A DNA stretch of 64,000 bases from Bullera alba (Eukaryota; Basidiomycota; Tremellomycetes; Tremellales; Bulleraceae). The stretch spans positions 1 to 64,000 of the forward strand of contig BCIX01000006.1 of assembly GCA_001600095.1 (NCBI GenBank). The letters run 5' to 3'. A program made the position numbers and the translations under genes. Shown in pieces: positions 1-11,871 of the stretch; within the stretch, counting starts at the first letter, position 1; the number at the start of each line of letters is the position of its first letter. A model generated the notes under the pieces. That model was not told the origin of the DNA. It did no database searches and worked only from the letters and a program-made list of their open reading frames with translations.

Positions 1-24
1 CCTCTAACCCTCTAACCCTCTAAC
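1..24. repeat. Telomere-like 8-bp tandem repeat at left edge
   Basis: Three perfect head-to-tail copies of CCTCTAAC start at the first base (TTAGAGGG on the other strand). The C-rich strand reads 5' to 3' inward, the orientation of a left-hand telomere. The next bases (ctctgatcaag) are already GH76 coding sequence. Only 24 bases are visible, and the unit differs from the common fungal TTAGGG and TTAGGGGG types, so telomere identity is an inference. Confidence 0.5.
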
Positions 25-1273
25 CTCTGATCAAGATGGCCTTGAAGCCCACACCGTCGTCGTCCTTCATGGCGTCGCCCTGACCCTCTTTGATGATGCC
101 GGTAGGGTCGTTCCATCTTGTGGTATCCATCGCGGTGAGAGCCGTCTTCTCGGCGAGTTTGGTCGCAGTGCTGTTCTTCGTGGCGTACCCGAGCTGAGCA
201 TAGGTCGAGATGTATAGCGCGGCGTTATCTGGAATGACCACCTTTCAGCAACCTGTTGGAGACTGGGACTGAGGAGAGGAGGAGCTCACAGGTGAAGACC
301 CAGTTGGTCACCCTGCAAGTACCTCCGTGCAAGTTGTCCATGACGAGGCCGTCTTCGGTCATCATCATACGCTCTATCCATTGGATGCTGATGTACGCTG
401 CCTCGCAATACTTGTTGTCTTTGGTCACTTGACATAGAGCAGCCCCGAGCTGTGAATAGAGACCGGTTGAAACGGCGTTGATGCTCGCTCCAGATGAGTA
501 AGTGTTCTGCTTTGGATCTGATGAATCACCACTTTGCCAGTCTGAAGATTCGTTAGCTGTCGTATAAAGGCATACCAGCTTCTACTTTACACTCACAGAC
601 TCCGCCGATGTTGCTTTTGCCATTACAGGTCGCTTGTACTTTGACATCGGGGTTCTTGGTCCCTTTGAGATATCCGTCGTTGATGACCTTCTGCGTGACC
701 AGCCCGTGGTCCGTGAGATACTAAGTTGCAGCTCGTCACTACAGACCCCATCGTATCGATCCGCACATCTGGACTCACCTGCCACACACCGATTGCCCTA
801 TCGAGAAACTTCTGGTCGCCATACGCCTCGTACGCTTCGAGACTTGCCAACCCAGCCCAGCCGGCGTCGTCGTTGAAGCAATTCACCAAAGCGGCCTTGT
901 TGGATCCACACCCCTGATTACTCTTGGCCAGTGCGTCATTCGACTTTGACACTGCGTCGTAGAACTTTCTCGTGCCCCGGTCGTGGTCGTATTTCGCGAT
1001 GGAAGTCCAGCCGTTGGCGCTAGGCCAGAAGAACCACGGGTTCTCCCATTTAAACTGACCCAAAGAGGCGTCGACGCCGGCTATGAGGTTTTTGATGGTC
1101 TTTTCGGTGTACGAGTCGATGTTGGCCTTGGATTGGCCGAACTTGGGCTTGAGGTAGCTCGCCTTGAGATTCGACTGTCCGACGAGTGCGCTTTGGGCAG
1201 CGACTACAGGACAAGCCGCACCGAGTACCGAAGGTATCAGTAGGAGGACCGCCAAGGCAGCGAGGTGAAGCAT
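1..1273 (-). CDS. GH76 family alpha-1,6-mannanase-like secreted protein, truncated at the window edge (possibly a pseudogene)
   Basis: Glycoside hydrolase family 76 enzymes (Dfg5/Dcw1 and Aman6 type) act on alpha-1,6-mannan at the cell surface. The first exon (779-1273) opens with a hydrophobic signal peptide ending VLGA. It carries the family's Asp pair in FNDDAGWAGLA, which holds the catalytic residues in characterised members. Exon 2 (about 603-720) gives the stretch ending SNIGGV, and exon 3 (about 294-549) continues with YWQSGDSSDPKQ and then NAVSTGLYSQLG. Two things look wrong. Between exons 3 and 4 (about 241-293) I find no splice choice that keeps frame, and the usual Y-N-x-G segment after TNWVFT is missing. 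The frame then runs into the 8-bp repeats, with a TAG inside the first unit. Probably a 3'-truncated or decayed subtelomeric copy; the family call is firm, function doubtful. Confidence 0.8.
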
Positions 1274-2089
1274 GGCGATGGGAGCAGAGTTTGCTTGGTC
1301 GACGGTGAAGGGAAGGAAGGTGGATGTTTACAATCCCATCGATACCCCGATCTATATCATTCATCAGTGGTGGACCGTGGACCGCAGCGCTCCGTACCAC
1401 CCAATCTCCTTTCCAACCCCTCAAGACTCAATTTCCCCGCTTCTCCTGGTGGCATCTCCGGATCCAGAGCACTTCCCTTGTCAGCTCGGCGATCCAGAAC
1501 TCCTTTGCAAAGGTATTCATCCATGAATGCAGTCAGCTTTGGCATCAAAGGAGTGAATGATATGCCAGCCTTTCGACGATATGCCAGCCTTCCAACGATA
1601 TGGGCCATCCAAGAGCCAAGAGATCCGCAGTGGGCGATGCTCGATCGTCCATCAGTATTCAGTGTGAGGATCCGTTTGACATTATCAGTATAGCGAGATC
1701 CGCTGATGGAGGAGGAGGGGCGTAAGAGGTGAGCAGCTGCTACCTTTAGGCAGTGTACTAAGTATGTATGCGTAAGCACTGTAGAGTGATCAGCATAGCG
1801 GTCATCGGTGCAATCAGGAACGTCATCTTGGGGTCCTTCGGCTCATCAACGATCACCCTTCATGTCCATTTGATGATGCACCTATACGATTCTGTGATCA
1901 ATCTATTCATACAGCTTTTACGCACAGTCTCATGTATGTATGTCCTCGTCCCCATGCTCTAGTTGTACAACACTGTCATCTTCACAATAATGAACTACCA
2001 GTCCTTCCGAAGTGCTATAGACAAAGGGGCATCAGCGTATATGCTTCCAAAGGCATACCCGCGACGCGACCGATGACTAAAACCAACCC
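1274..2089. other. Intergenic, GH76 promoter side and 3' flank of the hydrolase-like gene
   Basis: No convincing gene. It contains the presumed promoter of the leftward GH76 gene and the 3' flank of the leftward hydrolase-like gene. Open frames here lack recognisable motifs or compatible splice partners. Confidence 0.5.
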
Positions 2090-5000
2090 TCATAAGCGAC
2101 TTTTGACCTTACCTGATGCATTGGCCTGTTTCCTCCCTGGACTCTGGGGCATCTCGTTGATAGAAGTGGACGAAGGGCTGGACGCCAGAGTTCTCAATTT
2201 ACTCTGTCGTCCTGCCATCGGTTCGAGCTATCAATTGGATCAGCTAAGCCAGGCACTAAAACCAGGTAGCTCACCCTCTTCTTGATCTCTTTGAGGGCTT
2301 TGGTGGTCGGTCGCCAGTGGATCACACCCTCTTTGAGCTCTTTGAGTTCTGCCGGGAAGAGTCCTCTGACTTCCACACTATCCACCAAAGCTCGCATGAT
2401 CCACGGTAGCTCAAAGTCGTTCCTCGGTTCTCTGGCCGAGAATGGCTCGAGGGAGAGTGGTGGTGAAGGTGTCTTGGCGGATCCTGAGAGGAAGAGGTAG
2501 CTGACAGTGAGGTCGTAGCATCCCGGATCCTCGTATGGCGCAGAATGTCCAACACCTGAACAAGGGTCAGTCACAGCTGAGACATGAAGATACGGCATAC
2601 TCACCGGTAAGACCTCCAGCTGTAGCCTCGGATAGATGCTCGACCAGTCTTTGATCGTCTATACCGGCATTTCGTAGCATAAAGGCGAAACAGAGTAGAT
2701 TTGTCATGAAGTCTGAGGCGGAGTAGCTCGCTCCGTCGACGAATAGCGCTCTGAGGAGAAGAGGGTGTGACGCAGTGGAAAAGGATGCGCCGTAGATGGG
2801 TACCTTATACAGATGTCAGCTATCCACTAGATCCATTATAGACCTAACAGCTGCGACGAAGAAGAATCACCCAACTCACCACTTGATCATTGAGCGAAGC
2901 CAGCAACACCACCTTGACCTCGTTCTCCAGAACCATACTCAAAGCCTTCTGATACTCCAGACTGACAGCACTAGTTGAGTCTTGAAATTCGAACAATTCT
3001 CTCGCAGCGGCATTTTCGAACCACTGGAGGTATGGGTGAATTACCGTGCTGTTGGATATGTAGTGTAGTGGACCGAGGTGGACACCACACATTGCCAGCA
3101 TAGCGACCTTTTGATACCCGCCTTCCGCACCAGTTGCTCTAGCTCCAGGCTTCTTCGGCGAGTCGGGTACCACGCCGATCGGTCCGAAAGCCCATTCGCA
3201 TCGAAAGACAGCTTCGGTATTGAGAGGTGTGCGGATATGGCCCTGAGCGATCATACGGGAGATCAGGTGGGTGGTGACGATACAGCCTTGAGAGTGTGCG
3301 GCGAAGAAGACTGCGTCGGCACGACGAAGATCGTTGATCCAGGCCGGATTCGATAGATACGCTTTGTACAGTCTAAGAGTAATAGTGAGCTAGTGAGCAA
3401 TAGCGCAAATTGCCGATAGTGAACACTCACCTGTCGACTCTCGAGTCTATGGTCCCTTCGCCCTCCAATGGCATCAGTGTCAAGCGGATGTCGTCGATAC
3501 CCTTGTCGTCGAAGAACCGACGAACGGCTTGACCCATCATATTGGCAAACTTGACCGACGTGCCAGTCGGCTCGCCTATCACACTGCGATCATCGTCAGT
3601 TGACGAAATGTATGACGTACTGCTGAACGTGACTCACGAGTTGAGCATCTTTGCCGGAAACCATCCATGAACCCCTACCACTACTACCCGCTTGATTCCC
3701 CTCCAATCCTCATCCCCGTCCAGACCCAGTAATCTCTTCGGTAGATTCTCCCCTGGCTGTTCTGGCCGAGGGGGTTGTACTTCTGCCTTTGGCTCATCTT
3801 GTCGATAGACATAGCTCCCTACTGCACCCAAAGCCTTCCAAGCGAGACCAGTAGTCGCCGCAGCTATGCCTTTGTCGGATGGTGCACCTCGCGGTGGTAG
3901 AGAACGAGGTGGTCGGTCGAATGTACTGGAAAAGGAAGGTATGACGAGATTTGGTTGGGCTGCTGGCGGAGCTGGAGGTGGAGGAAGTGACGATGACGAA
4001 GGTGCTTTGGGTGTAGGTTTGGTTGCAGAAGTGGATTGTGGGGAGGATGAGAGCGGTGTCGGATTGTTGGTCGATCGAATAGACGAGTGAGATGCTTTGC
4101 GATTCCTGACAGCTAAAGAGTTCTGTGATTTCGGCACTTCCCCCATCTTTCCAGTCTCGTCCTTCTTATCGATCTCACTCTTTCCAGTCTCGCTCCTCTT
4201 CGCAGCTCCATCCTTCTTTCCACTGTCCGCTGCTCCAGCCTCGTTCTTCTTCCCTGCATCCTTTGCAGGCTCAGCTTCAGCTGCTGGAAAGTCGGGATCG
4301 GCGGAAAAGTCCATCACGTCCTCCGATACTCCTCCGTTCTTTCCAGACTTGATCGACGCAGTACTCGAATTGGTAATCTTCTTCTCGCTGGCTCTGAAGG
4401 CAAGGTAGTTGAGCCATCCAGTTTGTGAGGCTGAAGACGGTTTACGGGATGAGGGAGGTTGAGATGACGAAGTGGGTGCTGATAGCTTGATTACTTCTTT
4501 CCCTGGAGCTGAAGCGATGTCTGGTTCTGGCGCGGTTTCCGCAAGAGTCGAAGACACAGCTGAAGAGTTGGCGGACTCGGCAGGACCATCGGCGATCGAC
4601 GGAACCACAGAGGTGGATTGTATAGGTGGAGGAATGGGATTCGCGACGAAAGAGTACAGGTATGATCCCCATCCAGGCTTCTCAGCTTCTACCGGTTGCA
4701 GGTTGTCTTTAGGCAAAGCTGGCTCGGAAGTGGGTTGAACAGTAGGCGACTCGATTTGTGGTGGTATGCTGGGCTGCTCATCATTGCCTGTCGTTGCTGA
4801 TTCCTGTTCTGGGATCGGCTGCTCTCTCAGGCTGGATGGCTTTGATGATAGTGGCCTGGATCTCGCTTTGCTCGCATCGTTGAGACCAATGTACGATTTC
4901 CAACTCGAAGGTGTGGCGAGCGTTTTGTCGACCGCGGGTGGTGGCTGAAGTGGCGTGGACTGAGCTGCAGGAGTAGCCTCCGGTGGTGAGTTGATCGAAG

Positions 5001-5956
5001 TAGAAGGGGCAGGCGGCTGTGGGACGGTCGAGGCGCTGGCGAGATCGACTATCGGCTCGACTGATTGAGGTGATGTCGAGACATCTAGCTTGGCCGATGT
5101 GTCGTCCGCGACTGGAGCAGAATCGATGGAAGCTGGTTTCGTATCTCCTTCTACTTGCTTAATGGACGGTGTTGGTGTCTTTCGAGACCACCATCTGCTT
5201 TGCCGTGGAGTGGGTAGTGGTCCGGAAGCGGTGGACTGGAGAGTGTTGTCGACCTGAGGTACAGGGGGAGCGAGGAGAGGAGCTGTCGGCTCGGTAATGG
5301 CAGGCTTCGAAGACTGTGTAGGTGATTCGATGTCTGAAGTGATGGGATTGACAGAAGGCGCCAGCTCCGGTTCTTCCCTTTGTTTGCCTTTCCGTGTCGA
5401 GTTGGATCTCGACCGAGGAAAAGTCGGCGCTGGGCTATTCCACCTAAGCCACGATGATGATGACTTTGGGTTGAGCCGTATCCCCGTATTGTCCACTTGT
5501 ACAGGTGACGCCTCGGGTCTACCCAATCCAATCCTAGAGGGGCCCGCTTGTGCCTCACTCTCATTTTCGACTTCTCCTTCATCCTCCTCCCTCACACTGG
5601 AAGTGGGGCTCAGAGGACCGTCATTGGCCACTCCACTTGGACTCCTGGCCGTGAGAATGGTAGTGCTACTCCCACTTCGACTTCGAAGGCCGATTTGTCT
5701 TCCGCCAGTATCCGAGTCGAGCGTTCTCGCGAGGACCTACACAGTCAGTCATTTCTGAGAGCGCGGAGAGTCACGATAGACTCACCTCTTCCGAATTGTT
5801 TCTAGGTTTAGAATCTCCATCTGACCTATCATGTTCGGCGAAAACCAGGGAGAGATGCTGCGTCGAGGCTTTCCTGAAGGTGGGGAGGCGCAACGAGGCG
5901 GGCGCTCTTCGTGTGGCTGTTGATCTGACCGACGACTTTCTGGGCGTTTGTGACAT
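2090..5956 (-). CDS. Alpha/beta-hydrolase-like (lipase-type) protein with long disordered N-terminus
   Basis: A protein of roughly 1,100-1,200 residues. Exon 1 (5786-5956, start MSQTPRK) joins in frame to a very large exon 2 (3638-5736). About 600 residues of this are Ser/Pro/Glu/Lys-rich and probably disordered. The conserved part begins near the end of exon 2 with VVVGVHGWFPAK, an oxyanion-loop-like HGW segment. After two introns comes FFAAHSQGC, a classic G/A-x-S-x-G nucleophile elbow. Later exons continue with YGASFSTASHPLL and, at about 2281-2560, ELPWIMRALVDSVEV. The last exon (about 2090-2222) follows a clean intron (KKR joined to LEPMAGRQ). A serine hydrolase or lipase acting at membranes, as in the PGAP1/Tgl-like superfamily, is likely by motif, but the substrate is unknown. 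It is divergent from the AKR gene at 6426. Confidence 0.8.
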
Positions 5957-6425
5957 GGCAGGAGTCGGGCCCTAGGGCGGTGAGATCTACTCTGGCATGC
6001 TAGATCAGTCTCTCGAGTCGTGGTGTGCTGAATCTGGTACTGGTATGACTTGAATCAGTAGTGAAGCTAGTGAAGGTCGAGGTGAAGAGCATCATCCTCG
6101 GTTCGGCAACTTCAAGCTTCAGTCGGGTGGCGAAACAACCGGCTCAAATTTGATTCCGTTCACAGCCCTGTTGACGAGCAGCGGGCGCTCTTCTAGAACT
6201 GACTAACAGCCCTATTGATGCATACCTCATCCTCGTCGAAGTGGGTCAACGGTCAGGATCGGCAGAGAAAGCTCCCAGTGTGGTGCATACAAATGGTCGC
6301 ACTGGAAAGGGCAGAAGCTAAGCATGTATTTATAGCCTGTGAAGCCGGATCCAACGACATCCTGCTCCACTCAAATTGACACGTCGAGACTTGACTCTCT
6401 GGCAGATGTTATACCACACCTCGAC
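5957..6425. promoter_or_regulatory. Divergent promoter region with TATA-like box for the first AKR gene
   Basis: This region separates the leftward hydrolase-like gene from the rightward AKR gene. A TATTTATA stands at 6327-6334, about 92 bases before the AKR start codon, a plausible TATA element. No other clear motif was seen. Confidence 0.45.
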
Positions 6426-7484
6426 ATGCTAGCCATCGACAGCACAATCAAGCTCGCCGGTGGAGGACTGCTGCCCAGGCTGGGATATGGCGTGTATCAA
6501 GCCCGAGACGTCGCTTGTGAGAATGGCGTGGCCGAAGCGCTGAAAATAGGCTACAAGCATAGTGAGTCGTTTGGTTCTCATTCTACGACAGGCATTGCTG
6601 ACTTGTGTTATCAGTCGACTCTGCTCAGGCATACAAGAATGAGGATCGAGTTGCAGCTGCAGTATCCGCCTCAACTGTGGACAGAAAGTCTTTGTTCCTC
6701 ACTACAAAGTATATGCCGACTCACAAGGTTCACCCTTCGAGCAACGTCCTAGAATACGTCAAGAAGTCGTTGAAGAAGTTTGACATGGGCAATGGGGAGG
6801 AAGGGTACATCGACTTGATGCTCATTCATGCTCCATTTGGAGGCGAAGAGGGGAGAGCGAACAATTGGAAATCATTGGCGGATGCTCAGAAGGAAGGTTG
6901 GGTTAAGGATATTGGAGTGTCCAACTTGTGAGCAACTCTCGCCTCGTCTTTGTCTCGAAAGACCTTACTGATACGTGGTCCAGCGGTGTCAAACACCTCG
7001 AAGCGCTGCCTTCCCCAACCCCAGCTGTGAACCAAATTGAACTCCACCCATTCTGCCAGCAAAAGGAGATTGTCAAGTACTGCCACGACCACGGTATCGT
7101 CGTCGAAGCGTACTCCCCTCTAGTCCGCGCAAGCAAGGAACATCTCGATCATCCTGCTATTCAAGCATTGTGCAAGAAGCACGCCAAGGCCGAAACGCAG
7201 ATTCTGCTCAGGTGGAGCTTGCAAAAGGGGTGAGTGATCAGGTCTACTGTTGCGCCCTTCCGAAGCATTGTTGCGGAGACTAGCGGGAGGCTAGCAACGT
7301 CCAGGCGATCGTACTGACTATCGCTAGATATGTCCCACTGCCCAAGAGCGTAACGCCCTCGCGAATCTTGTCAAACAGCCAGGTCTACGACTTTGAGCTC
7401 TCAACCGAGGACATGGCTTCGTTGGACGCTTTGGATCGAGGAGCCGCGGGAGCAGTGACCTGGAACCCTGTGGAATCCGACTAG
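6426..7484 (+). CDS. Aldo-keto reductase (tandem copy 1)
   Basis: An NAD(P)H-dependent aldo-keto reductase, presumably cytosolic, reducing small carbonyl compounds. The catalytic tetrad is visible: Asp and Tyr in IDSAQAYKNED, Lys in LTTKYMP, His in LIHAPFGG. Further family blocks are IGVSNL, VNQIELHPFCQQ, AYSPL, LLRWSLQKG and VPLPKS. Four exons: the first ends at KH (phase 1), with later junctions after GVSNL and LQKG. The start MLAIDST aligns with MLDLKST in the next gene; an upstream in-frame ATG at 6339 would add 29 unsupported residues. The C-terminus is WNPVESD. The neighbour at 7806 is a close paralogue with shared intron positions, so this is a tandem duplication. Substrate unknown. 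Confidence 0.93.
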
Positions 7485-7805
7485 GAATCTTGTAGCATTA
7501 CTTCTCTCCTCCGCCAATGAATCACTTGTAGCTACATGTGAGGTGGAGATAGCAGAGCTTGGTCGGCGCGTCTGTGATCCTGTCCTGTCCACCTCCACAC
7601 TCCTCCGGCCTCCACCTTTGCCTCCACCTGGTACCTCATCACACCATGTCATCTTGAGTGGTGGTGTCATTAATGAGTGAGTGCGATCTAGTTGTTATTG
7701 TACATGCATCTCTTGACCAGTCTACACGCCTCATCCCGGAATCAGGCATCGAGAACAGACCGCACGCTGCAAATAGCCAAAATACCGCCCAGACTCCCTC
7801 GAACG
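7485..7805. other. Spacer between the two AKR genes
   Basis: About 320 bases holding the 3' flank of copy 1 and the promoter of copy 2. I see no clear TATA box or repeat. Confidence 0.5.
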
Positions 7806-9098
7806 ATGCTCGATCTGAAGAGCACAGTCAAGTTGCCCAGCGGGCATACGATGCCGCTGCTGGGCTATGGATCTTATGCTTCGAGTGGGGAGGGAGTGGC
7901 TGAGGCTCTGAAGCTGGGATACAGGCACAGTAGGCTGATTCCACCTTCACCAACATTCCAATCCGTCGATTCTCATGCTGACTTGCCCTATAGTCGACTC
8001 TGCGCAGATGTATCGCAATGAAGCGAGTGAGTGAAATCGATCAGGATATCTCTCAACTAGCCATTATCACACGGTCTCGCCAACCTGCTTATTGGCCTTG
8101 GCGATCGGTAGTACTGATTGAATCGCTTAGACATCGGTAAAGCAGTCGCATCCTCTGGAATACCCCGATCGGAGATCTTCCTCACCACAAAGTACAACCC
8201 CGGTGCAGCTCAGCCTGCCGCCAAAGTCCTCGAGGCGCTCAGACCATCCTTGGCCAAGCTCGACCTGGGATCAGATGGCAACTCGGGATACATCGACTTG
8301 TTCTTGATTCACGGGCCGGGCGGTGGTGAGAAGGGCAGAGCGGGGAATTGGGAGGCCATGGCCCAAGCGCAGAAGGAGGGCTGGGTGAGGGATATCGGCG
8401 TGTCCAACTTGTGAGTGGGTCTGCTCAACGTCGGCATTGTGCATCTGCCTTGGAATACTCTTGGTTGGGTATCGCAGAAGAATACTCTGCGATGTCGAGA
8501 TCGCTCACTGACATCTCGCAGCGGCGTTCGACATCTTACCAATCTCCCCTCACCCAAACCCGCTGTCAACCAGATCGAAGTCCACCCCTTTTGCCAACAA
8601 CGGGACATTGTCGAATACTGTCAGAAGAACGGGATTGTCATCCAGGCCTACTCGCCGCTCATCCTGGCCGACAAGGCGAAATGGGGGAATGAGACTCTTG
8701 TCTCGATCAGCAAGAAGCACGAGAGGGATATCGCTCAGGTGTTGCTCAGGTGGAGTTTGCAAAAGGGGTGAGTGGGTGTCGAGCGTGGCTGTCTAAGTGG
8801 GAACGGGAGAAGCTGGACTGGGATCGTCATATGATGGGGAACCCCAATCCTGAGTCTGCCCGTGTTCTGCTCGACTTGTGGAAGCGTCGTTGAAATTGGA
8901 AGCTATGAAATCATCATGGAAGAGCCTCTGACCCTCCTCAGATTCGTACCTCTACCGAAGAGCTCGACGCCTGCGAGGATACAGTCCAACGCGGCTTTAT
9001 ACGACTTTGAGCTCGATACCGAGGACATGGCGCGTCTTGACAAGCTGGACCAAGGGGCCAACGGTGCCGTGGGTTGGAACCCCGTCGATGCGCCATAA
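7806..9098 (+). CDS. Aldo-keto reductase (tandem copy 2)
   Basis: A paralogue of the upstream AKR. It starts MLDLKSTVKLP and has LLGYGSYA, IDSAQMYRNEA (catalytic Asp and Tyr), LTTKYNP (Lys), LFLIHGPGG (His), VRDIGVSNL, VNQIEVHPFCQQ, LLRWSLQKG and VPLPKSSTP, ending GWNPVDAP. Three intron positions match copy 1. Copy 2 has an additional intron after RNEA (splicing to NIGKAV) that copy 1 lacks. The last intron, roughly 8769-8943, is longer than its counterpart. Both copies look intact, so they may have diverged in substrate or regulation. Confidence 0.93.
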
Positions 9099-10263
9099 GC
9101 TATGAGTTGGCAGGGGTGGTGGCCAGTGATGGCGTCTGGGAGTGGCGACTGGGATGACTGGTATCGGGAAGCCGTATTGCGGATGGAAAGTACAGGTGCC
9201 GTCAGCAACGCTTAACCAAGGGTGGTGAGAGGAGCTGTAAGTATGAGCGATACCGCAAACCAGATCAGTGGGAAGAGGTGGAACAGATATAGATTTTGGA
9301 GGATCTAAGCGCGTTGTAGACTTATGCAAGGGTGAGAAGCGGTGTCGTTGAGCAAGTCGGAGTCAGACTGTGTGTATGGGTCATTGTATGAGCGAGTTGA
9401 AGAAGTCCCATAAGGACGATCGAGTACTGGAAGCGTCGTGCAACTCCATGCCGTGTACTGATGCAATTGTCAGAGGCGAACGCGTATATCCGCTAGGTCG
9501 TTCTATCGACAGTTGACCGTATGATCGAGGGTGAAAGAGGGGAACTGCAGAAGAGTCTATCACCGGGAAACTTGCGATGCCTAGAAAAAGAGATCAGGTA
9601 GAGCAGTGACGGGCAGAGGAATTGTCGAGGCAGAGCAGTTGCAGTACTGCGAGCTAGATGAGGAGATAACTGCCAGAGAACCAGTAGACCTATAGATGGA
9701 TGAATGGACCAGTAGACCCGTAGACCCGTAGACCAGTAGACCAGTAGACCCGTAGACCCGTAGACAGTAGACCAGTAGACCAGCAGGCAAGCGGGCGAGT
9801 CGGCGCGGCGACCAGTAGAACAGTAGCGGACTACCTAGTTGGCGAGATCAATGACGGACTGACTGGTAGAGTGGTGACTGGTAGACTGGTAGATTGGTAG
9901 ACTAGTCGACAACTTGAGAGGTTGAGCGTTTAATGAGTCGACTGATTGATAGATGACTAGTAGAGTGAATGTCTAGATGAGAGGTAAACGTGAGATTAGA
10001 TAGGTAGAAGGGTAAACGGATACATGGGCAGACGGCTATATGGCTTCGTGATCAGGTGAGTGCGTGAATATGTGAGTGAAGTGTCATAATGAGATTGGCA
10101 AGTGAGACGACGAATCATGGGAAAGATGTCAAGGAGGCACCGAGCAGGTGGATGAGTGACTCAGCGGATCTACTGAGACGATCGCATAGGAGTGCGAGAC
10201 GATTGGCAAGCCGATGAGATCCATGCAGGTAGATAGCGAAGCCCATCTAAGCTGGACACAGCT
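9099..10263. other. Intergenic between AKR copy 2 and ZUO1, repeat-bearing
   Basis: No gene recognised. It holds the convergent 3' ends of AKR copy 2 and ZUO1 and the minisatellite listed separately. Bases 9905-10160 continue as loosely repetitive tag/gag-rich sequence. Confidence 0.55.
9706..9905. repeat. 8-bp minisatellite (AGACCMGT units)
   Basis: From 9706 to about 9788 there are about ten units alternating between agaccagt and agacccgt, one of them shortened by one base. After a gap, 9859-9905 has a related run of ggtagact-like units. The ordering of the two variants is non-random (paired alternation), suggesting duplication of two-unit blocks. Confidence 0.85.
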
Positions 10264-11871
10264 TTACTTGAACTCGGCAAACTTGCCCTCTCCCTTGGCT
10301 CCCAACTCGGCGACCTTGTCCACGAGTGCGGCCTTGGCACCATCTCCCTTGCCAGCAGCCTCGACCTTCTCCTTGAGCTCCTTGACCTGCTCGGGCTCGA
10401 GCAGCTCGACCAGCGAGTCGAGTTCGGCGAGCTGCTTCTCAATGACAGAAGCCGACGCGGCGCCAGATTGGAAGTAGTTCGAGTCGGCAATGACCGTAGC
10501 GATGGACTACCGGGCAGGTATCAGTATTTCAGTCTTTGGAGAGAGACATAGGACCCACCTTCTTCCACTTCTTGAGGTTCTTCCTCGCAGCCTCTTTGGC
10601 CTTTTTGGCAGCCTCTCTCTCTGGCTTGCTGAGCTCGGCGGCCTTCTTCTCCTGCTCTCGGGTGGCAGCCTCGGCGGCAGCCTTCTCCTTCTCGAGCTTG
10701 AGCTTGTCCGCAGCAGAGAGTGGTTTGGCTGGAGCACCGTTGGTCACCGCACCTCCCTTCTTGGCGGCCCTAGCGGCTTTCTCGTCCGCCTTGATTCGCT
10801 TGATCCTAGGGTCCGATGCGAGAACCTCATCGACCATCGTTCGAAGTCGGACATTGTCCTCCTTCTTTCTTCGGGCTCGCTCAGACTTGTTCTTCTTCTC
10901 CGTGAATCGCTTGTCGTCTCGCCTACAAAAGTTCAGCTTAGGCCCTGAGTCTAAGCACAGGGACCAAACTCACGAGTCGCTACCCTCGTTGACCTCCTTG
11001 TCGTGCCACTCGAAACTCCTCCACGAGTCAAAGTTGTACCAGAAGTCGTAGAACCCTTCGACCTCTTTCTTGCTCGCGTCGGCAGAACCGAAAGCTGGGA
11101 CCGGCTGGACTCTGGAGAATCGGGCCTCTCGGGCAAAGATGGGACCAAAGGTCTCGGTGTACTTTTCGGCAGGGACAGTCTTGGGAGTGGGCACTTCGTC
11201 GTTGATGTTCCAGTCGACAGAGTCGAATTGCCTTCGTCGGTCGAGGTTGGTTAAAGTCTCGCGGGCTGAGTCGTGAGTCAGCATTTGCTGTTGTCGCATA
11301 GAACGTCTATGTGAACGCAACAGCAAAGAGTACTCACCCTTCTGGATACACTTGAAGAAGGCGTCGTCGTTGGTACCTGTGTTGCCGTGGTGGGACGAGG
11401 CTTTCTTGTCTGGGTGATGTCGGAGCACCTTTCGTCGGTCTACACACAGTCAGCTCACATGCCAGATGGAGGACATCTAGCTGACTCACGGGCGACCTTG
11501 ATCTGGTCATCAGTGGCAAGGTATCTCAACGAGCCGAGACCCAAGACGGCATAGTGATCCTGCTTCTTCCATTCCTTGGGGTCGTTGGCGAGCAAAGCCT
11601 CTGGCTCGACTTCCTCTCCTAGACCGGGATACAGGTCGTTCTCGTTGTTGCCCTTGTTGGCAGCGGCGGCAGCCTCTCGGGAAGCATTGACGGCTTTGTC
11701 GTCCTCCTCGAAGGATCGCTGAAGGATCTGTCGTCGGGCGGCAGAGATGAACGATGGTCCGGCGGGGTAGACGGGCAGTTGGACCGGCGAAGATGGTTTA
11801 GCCGGGGAGGGCTTCTTCCATCCGCTTGGGACGGCGGACAGGGTGATTGGTAGCGTAGTCACGGTCGCCAT
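10264..11871 (-). CDS. ZUO1: Zuotin, ribosome-associated J-domain co-chaperone
   Basis: Zuotin (human MPP11/DNAJC2) forms the ribosome-associated complex with an atypical Hsp70 (Ssz1) at the exit tunnel and stimulates Ssb folding of nascent chains. The N-terminal exon runs from MATVTTLP to [19 protein letters not shown], the start of the J-domain. The next exon holds LRHHPDKK with the essential HPD triad, followed by [17 protein letters not shown]. The zuotin homology domain follows ([28 protein letters not shown]). A long Lys/Ala/Glu-rich charged helix comes next (about 10530-10920), which in the family binds rRNA. The C-terminus, with [14 protein letters not shown] and ending GKFAEFK, matches the fungal four-helix bundle; the SANT domains of animal homologues are absent. 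Six or so exons, all in frame. Confidence 0.96.

Noticed and set aside
1357..1779. 140-residue open frame on the minus strand
   Set aside because: No motif or compatible splice partner; overlapping frames on the other strand are equally open.
3866..5758. Several plus-strand frames opposite the hydrolase-like gene
   Set aside because: Antisense shadows of the Ser/Pro-rich coding exon.
10214..11276. Plus-strand frames opposite ZUO1
   Set aside because: Antisense shadows of the Lys/Ala/Glu-rich helix region.
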